From NCBI GenBank assembly GCA_018969715.1, contig JAGWXT010000013.1, positions 1 to 51,018 on the forward strand: a stretch of 51,018 nt of DNA, read 5' to 3'. Below, piece after piece: positions 47,315 through 51,018 of the stretch (positions are counted from its first letter, which is position 1; every line of letters begins with the position of its first letter). Below the pieces are notes generated by a model, which searched no databases, was not told the DNA's origin, and saw only the letters and a program-made list of their open reading frames with translations. This stretch comes from Actinomycetales bacterium. Its GTDB lineage: Bacteria > Actinomycetota > Actinomycetes > S36-B12 > UBA5976. Made by a program: the position numbers and the translations under genes.

Positions 47315-48028
47315 TCAGAGCGCGACGGTGCCCAGCAGGGATCCGAGAGCGAAGGTGAGCCCCGCGGCGGCGGCGCCGAGGAGCAGTTGCCGGATCCCGG
47401 AGTACCACCACGACCTGACCGTCACCCGCGAGACCAGCGCCCCCGCCCCGAACAGGCCGATCAGGCTGATGATGATCGTCGGCCAGGGGGTGGCCGCGCC
47501 GAGTAGGTACGGCAGCAGCGGAACGAGGGCGCCGACGGCAAAAGCGAGGAAGGAGGAGACCGCTGCCAACCGTGGATCGGGCAGGTCATTCGGTGAGAAG
47601 CCGAGCTCCTCTCGCGCATGGACCTCCAGGGCCATCTCCGGGTCGCGCATGAGTTGCGCGGCGACCTCCTGCGCCAGCGCAGGCTCGACCCCCCGCGCGG
47701 CCCACATCGCAGCAAGCTCAGCGGTCTCATGCTCAGGATTGCGGGCGATCTCCCGGCGCTCCAGCTCCAGCTCGGCACGCCCCAGTTCCGACTGGGAGGC
47801 AACGGAAACATATTCCCCGGCTGCCATCGAGAAGGCGCCTGCGGCGAGGCCGGCGAACCCTGCCGTGAGGATTGCCCCGCGTTCGTCGGCGGCGATTGAG
47901 CTGGCGGTGACCCCGCCGATCACGCCCAGCATCAGGGCGAAGTTGCTCACCAGCCCGTCCATCGCACCGAAGACGGCAGGTCGGAGCCACCCCCCGGTGA
48001 CGTCGCGATGGTGCTCGGGTGGGATCAC
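47315..48028 (-). CDS. VIT1/CCC1-family membrane protein
   Basis: A 237-residue membrane protein related to the vacuolar iron transporter and CCC1 families, probably exporting iron or manganese. The N-terminal segment GAMDGLVSNFALMLGVIGG and SMAAGEYVSVASQSELGRAE are typical. A cytoplasmic helical region (about 95-145) follows, then three more hydrophobic segments. The start is a GTG overlapping the preceding thioredoxin-like gene (GTGA). The metal is not certain. Confidence 0.9.
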   Translation of the reverse strand: MIPPEHHRDVTGGWLRPAVFGAMDGLVSNFALMLGVIGGVTASSIAADERGAILTAGFAGLAAGAFSMAAGEYVSVASQSELGRAELELERREIARNPEHETAELAAMWAARGVEPALAQEVAAQLMRDPEMALEVHAREELGFSPNDLPDPRLAAVSSFLAFAVGALVPLLPYLLGAATPWPTIIISLIGLFGAGALVSRVTVRSWWYSGIRQLLLGAAAAGLTFALGSLLGTVAL

Positions 48029-48837
48029 TGCTCGCGCGCCGCCGCCGCTGCTGCGACGAGGCGCTCAAGCGTTGCCTGATCACCCAAGGCGGTGGAGTCC
48101 AGCTGCTGGCCGTCGAGGTAGCCGGTCGGCGTTCCCGGCACACCCCGTTGCTGGGCTGCGATGTCGCTGTTGCGAACCCACCGCTGGTAGCGCTCAGACT
48201 CGTAGCAGTCGGTGAACTCCGCGAGGGCATCCCCGGTGATCCCCGCCTCCTCGGCGAGCCCGATGAGCACCTCATCGCTGAAGCCCAATCCCTCCTCCGC
48301 GGGCTGGTTGGCGAAGACGAGGGTGTGGAACTCAACCGCCTTGCCCTGGTCGACGGCGCAACCGAAGGCGAGCGAGGCGCGATAGGAGGAATCGTCCGAG
48401 GCGGGCAGGCTGTTGTCGAGGAAGGTCATCACGTGCCAGCGCAGCCGCACCTTGCCATCGTTGGCCAGCGCGAGCAGGCCCTCACCGTTGCGCGCCTCGA
48501 GCGCCCCGCACCCAGGGCACTGGAAGTCCTCGTAGAGGTCCAGCAGCGGCGCATCGTCACCGGCGGTGCCCACCGGAACACCGCTGGGGATGCCCGTTGC
48601 GTCGGCGGTCACACCAGCGGGCAGGGCGGCATTCGGGTCGAGGGCGGTCTGCGGTGCATTCGCCTGCCGTCCCCATACCCCGATGCCGATGATGCCGATG
48701 AACACCGCCCCCACCACCGCGGCACCGATCAGCTGGATCAGCCGGGTGCGACGCCGATCACTTGCCTCTGCTGCCGCCCGCGCGGCCGCTGCCTTCGCGG
48801 CGAGGTCCCCCGCCGGCTTGCGATTCTTCTGCGCCAT
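48025..48837 (-). CDS. Membrane-anchored DsbA-like thioredoxin-fold protein
   Basis: Probably an extracytoplasmic thiol-disulfide oxidoreductase. The 270-residue protein has an Ala/Lys-rich cytoplasmic N-terminus, one transmembrane segment (about 33-55) and a thioredoxin domain with Cys107-Pro-Gly-Cys110 and the cis-proline loop GVPGTPTGYL. A GGGAGG ribosome binding site lies 6 nt before the ATG. Two further cysteines lie in the helical insert. No vkor or dsbB partner gene is in the window, so its reoxidation route is unknown. Confidence 0.9.
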   Translation of the reverse strand: MAQKNRKPAGDLAAKAAAARAAAEASDRRRTRLIQLIGAAVVGAVFIGIIGIGVWGRQANAPQTALDPNAALPAGVTADATGIPSGVPVGTAGDDAPLLDLYEDFQCPGCGALEARNGEGLLALANDGKVRLRWHVMTFLDNSLPASDDSSYRASLAFGCAVDQGKAVEFHTLVFANQPAEEGLGFSDEVLIGLAEEAGITGDALAEFTDCYESERYQRWVRNSDIAAQQRGVPGTPTGYLDGQQLDSTALGDQATLERLVAAAAAAREQ

Positions 48838-48897
48838 GGCACGCCTCCCGCACCCTCGTGGACGACCGGACCGATCCCCGACCGTGGGACGCGCTGG

Positions 48898-49806
48898 TCA
48901 CGCGCACCCGCGGTCGGCTGTCTCAGGCTGAGAGTGTCCCACGCCGGCACGGCCCGCGCGGACCCCGGCTGCCAGCTCGCGCGCGCACTCGGCAACCGCT
49001 TCCGGCACGCGTTCGGGGGCGCCGGCCGCGAGGGCTCGGGCGATGAACGCCGAACCGACGATCACGCCGTCGGCGTATTCGGCGATGGCGGCAGCCTGCT
49101 CCCCGGTCGACACCCCCAGCCCGACGCATACCGGCAGGTCGGTGACGGAGCGCACTCGCGCCACCAGCGGCGCCGCGCGATCGGAGACCGCCGCCCGGGT
49201 GCCGGTGACCCCCATCAGCGAGGCTGCGTAGACGAACCCGGTGCAGTGGCCGGCAACGAGCCGCAGTCGCTCATCGGAGGACGTTGGCGCCACCAGGTAG
49301 ACCCGGGCAAGGCCGGCCCCCTCACATGCGGCCTGCCATGGTCCGGACTCCTCCGGCGTCAGGTCCGGCGTGATCACCCCGGCCAGGCCCGCAGCGCGGG
49401 CACGGGCGGCGAAGGCCGTGGGGCCGTACTGCTCGATCGGATTCCAGTAGGTCATGATCAGGATCGGCTGCGCACCGCTGGCGAGCTGACCGGCCATCCC
49501 GAGGATGTCGTCAGTGGTACAGCGGTGCGTGAGCGCCTGCTCCACTGCCCGGGCGATCATCGGCCCGTCCATCAGCGGGTCGCTGTAGGGCAGTCCGACC
49601 TCGAGGACATCGACACCGGCGTCGAGCATCGCCGTCATCGCGGCCACGGAGGTCTGCGGATCAGGGAAGCCTGCGGGGTAGTAGCCAATCAGCGCGGCCC
49701 GGCCCGCCACCCGGGCGCGCGCGAAGGCCGCAGCAACGGCCGCGCGACCGTGCAGGTCGTCAACCGGCTGGGCATCAACCGGCTGGGCATCAACGGAGGC
49801 GCTCAC
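48898..49806 (-). CDS. trpA: Tryptophan synthase alpha subunit
   Basis: Cleaves indole-3-glycerol phosphate to indole. The 302-residue TIM barrel has YYPAGFPD, the catalytic Glu in [14 protein letters not shown] with the following Asp, and the phosphate-binding GVTGTR and VGSAFI segments. The start is a GTG overlapping the trpB stop (GTGA). The N-terminus includes a VDAQP duplication encoded by a 15-bp tandem repeat, placed before the fold begins. In most Actinobacteria lgt follows trpA; here there are 60 bp to the thioredoxin-like gene. Confidence 0.96.
   Translation of the reverse strand: MSASVDAQPVDAQPVDDLHGRAAVAAAFARARVAGRAALIGYYPAGFPDPQTSVAAMTAMLDAGVDVLEVGLPYSDPLMDGPMIARAVEQALTHRCTTDDILGMAGQLASGAQPILIMTYWNPIEQYGPTAFAARARAAGLAGVITPDLTPEESGPWQAACEGAGLARVYLVAPTSSDERLRLVAGHCTGFVYAASLMGVTGTRAAVSDRAAPLVARVRSVTDLPVCVGLGVSTGEQAAAIAEYADGVIVGSAFIARALAAGAPERVPEAVAECARELAAGVRAGRAGVGHSQPETADRGCA
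49761..49790 (-). repeat. Perfect 15-bp tandem duplication in the trpA 5' end
   Basis: Two identical CAACCGGCTGGGCAT units (49761-49775 and 49776-49790) encode the VDAQP duplication near the TrpA N-terminus, in frame. Confidence 0.95.
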
Positions 49807-50975
49807 AGGCCGAACCACTGGGCGGCCGTGGCGACGTCCTTGTCACCGCGACCTGAGCAGTTCACCAGGATCACGCCATCGCAGCCATGGTGCTGTCCCA
49901 GCCGGATCGCACCGGCGAGGGCGTGTGCGGTCTCAATGGCCGGGATGATCCCCTCGGTGCGGCACAGCAGACGGAAGGCAGACATCGCCTCCTCATCATC
50001 AACCGCTTCGTACACCGCCCGCCCGGAGTCGTGCAGCCACGCATGCTCCGGCCCGACACTGGGGTAGTCCAGGCCGGCCGAGATGGAGTGGCTGGGAACG
50101 GTCTGGCCGTCGGCATCCTGCAGCAGATAGGTGCGGGCACCGTGAAGCACCCCAACGGAGCCACCGGAGATGCTCGCCGCGTGCCGGCCGCTTGCCACCC
50201 CGGAGCCGCCGGCCTCGTACCCGTGCAAGTCGACCGGATCATCGAGGAATGCCGCGAAGATCCCGATCGCATTCGACCCGCCCCCGACGCAGGCGGCGAC
50301 GGCAGTCGGCAGCCGGCCGGTGACGGCGAGCACCTGGGCGCGTGCCTCGACGCCGATGACCCGATGGAACTCCCGCACCATCACCGGGAAGGGATGCGGA
50401 CCCGCGACAGTTCCCAGCAGGTAGTGGGTGGACTCGACATTCGTCACCCAGTCCCGCATCGCCTCATTGATGGCATCCTTCAAGGTCGCGCTGCCGGCGG
50501 TCACGGGCACCACCTCGGCCCCGAGCAACTGCATGCGCGCGACATTGAGGGCCTGACGCTGCACATCGTGCGCCCCCATGTAGATGACGCACTCGAGTCC
50601 GAGCAGTGCCGCCGCGGTCGCGGTCGCCACTCCGTGCTGACCTGCCCCCGTCTCAGCGATCACCCGGGACTTGCCCATCCGCGCTGTCAGCAGTGCCTGG
50701 CCGAGGACGTTGTTGATCTTGTGCGAACCCGTGTGGCCGAGGTCCTCCCGCTTGAGCAGGATGCGCGCCCCACCGGCGTGCTCAGCGAAGTTCCCCGCCT
50801 CGGTCAGCGGCGTCGGACGGCCGTTGTAGTCCCGCTGCAGACCGTCGAGCCGCGCGCGGAAACCCGCATCGGCCATCGCCGCGATGAACGCGCTGTCGAG
50901 CTCGTCCAAGGCGCCAACCAGCGCCTCCGGCACGAACCTTCCGCCGAATCGACCGAAGCGACCAGGGATCATCAC
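49803..50975 (-). CDS. trpB: Tryptophan synthase beta subunit, start possibly outside the window
   Basis: Joins indole and serine to tryptophan using pyridoxal phosphate. The core is complete: [11 protein letters not shown] near the N-terminus, the PLP lysine in HTGSHKINN, the phosphate-binding GGGSNAIG, and the ETAHALAG segment near the C-terminus. From the GTG at 50975 (or ATG 50972) there are 389-390 residues, near family length. The frame remains open to the window end with no stop, and a good ribosome binding site is lacking, so the true start may lie further upstream. It overlaps trpA. Confidence 0.96.
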   Translation of the reverse strand: MMIPGRFGRFGGRFVPEALVGALDELDSAFIAAMADAGFRARLDGLQRDYNGRPTPLTEAGNFAEHAGGARILLKREDLGHTGSHKINNVLGQALLTARMGKSRVIAETGAGQHGVATATAAALLGLECVIYMGAHDVQRQALNVARMQLLGAEVVPVTAGSATLKDAINEAMRDWVTNVESTHYLLGTVAGPHPFPVMVREFHRVIGVEARAQVLAVTGRLPTAVAACVGGGSNAIGIFAAFLDDPVDLHGYEAGGSGVASGRHAASISGGSVGVLHGARTYLLQDADGQTVPSHSISAGLDYPSVGPEHAWLHDSGRAVYEAVDDEEAMSAFRLLCRTEGIIPAIETAHALAGAIRLGQHHGCDGVILVNCSGRGDKDVATAAQWFGL

Positions 50976-50994
50976 CTCGGCAGACCGGCCGGCG

Positions 50995-51018
50995 TCGGCG
51001 ACTGGCTCGGCGACTGGC
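50995..51018 (-). repeat. 12-bp tandem duplication at the window edge
   Basis: TCGGCGACTGGC is present twice in direct tandem (50995-51006, 51007-51018), just before trpB. The array may continue outside the window. In the open trpB frame it would encode PVAE/PVAD units. Confidence 0.85.

Overview
This is a high-GC actinobacterial chromosome segment. The partial 16S rRNA at the left edge carries actinobacterial signatures, and the gene order matches the conserved actinobacterial backbone. Nearly everything reads on the minus strand; only a ZIP metal transporter (1522-2415) and otsB (17023-17799) read on plus. I cannot place it below class level by eye.

Layout, left to right (so opposite to transcription for most genes). 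1-1252: 5' part of a 16S rRNA gene, its leader with the conserved actinobacterial anti-termination-like element, its promoter, and a duplicated 39-bp palindromic unit just upstream of the -35. 1522-2415: ZIP transporter. 2395-16871: tyrS, argH, argG, argB, argJ, argC, pheT, pheS, a SPOUT RNA methyltransferase, rplT, rpmI, infC, hisG, hisE. 17023-17799: otsB. 17853-31833: ribH, ribE, ribD, rpe, rsmB, fmt, def, priA, metK, coaBC, rpoZ, gmk, mihF, pyrD and pyrK homologues. 31846-43778: carB, carA, pyk, gltD, gltB. 43952-51018: MFS transporter, YtcJ-like amidohydrolase, VIT/CCC1-family protein, DsbA-like thioredoxin, trpA, trpB.

Functionally the window is a housekeeping core. It covers arginine, histidine, tryptophan, riboflavin and pyrimidine synthesis, glutamate synthase feeding carbamoyl phosphate synthase, CoA and SAM synthesis, N-formylmethionine handling, translation (IF3, L20, L35, PheRS, TyrRS), guanylate kinase, the omega subunit and the actinobacterial integration host factor. 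Genes are packed: about fifteen junctions overlap by NTGA or TGATG, which suggests translational coupling. Several genes inside the blocks have a TANNNT box 6-8 nt before the start codon, the arrangement of leaderless transcripts.

What is unusual. (1) Short tandem duplications (12-43 bp period, 2-6 copies) recur at about fifteen places, mostly at gene ends and junctions. Where coding, their period is a multiple of three. (2) Genes normally present in these conserved blocks are absent: argD, argF and argR from the arg cluster, ribBA from the rib cluster, pyrF between pyrD and mihF, lgt after trpA. (3) The PyrD homologue has lost its catalytic cysteine and other conserved active-site residues, and its PyrK partner has lost FAD and NAD motifs. 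(4) ArgB lacks the parts linked to arginine feedback. (5) infC appears to start at AUC. (6) An amidohydrolase-MFS pair sits inside the otherwise conserved trp-glt-pyk block. No CRISPR array, phage, insertion sequence or tRNA gene was seen. The strongest candidates for something new are the divergent PyrK-PyrD pair and the boundary-associated tandem duplications.
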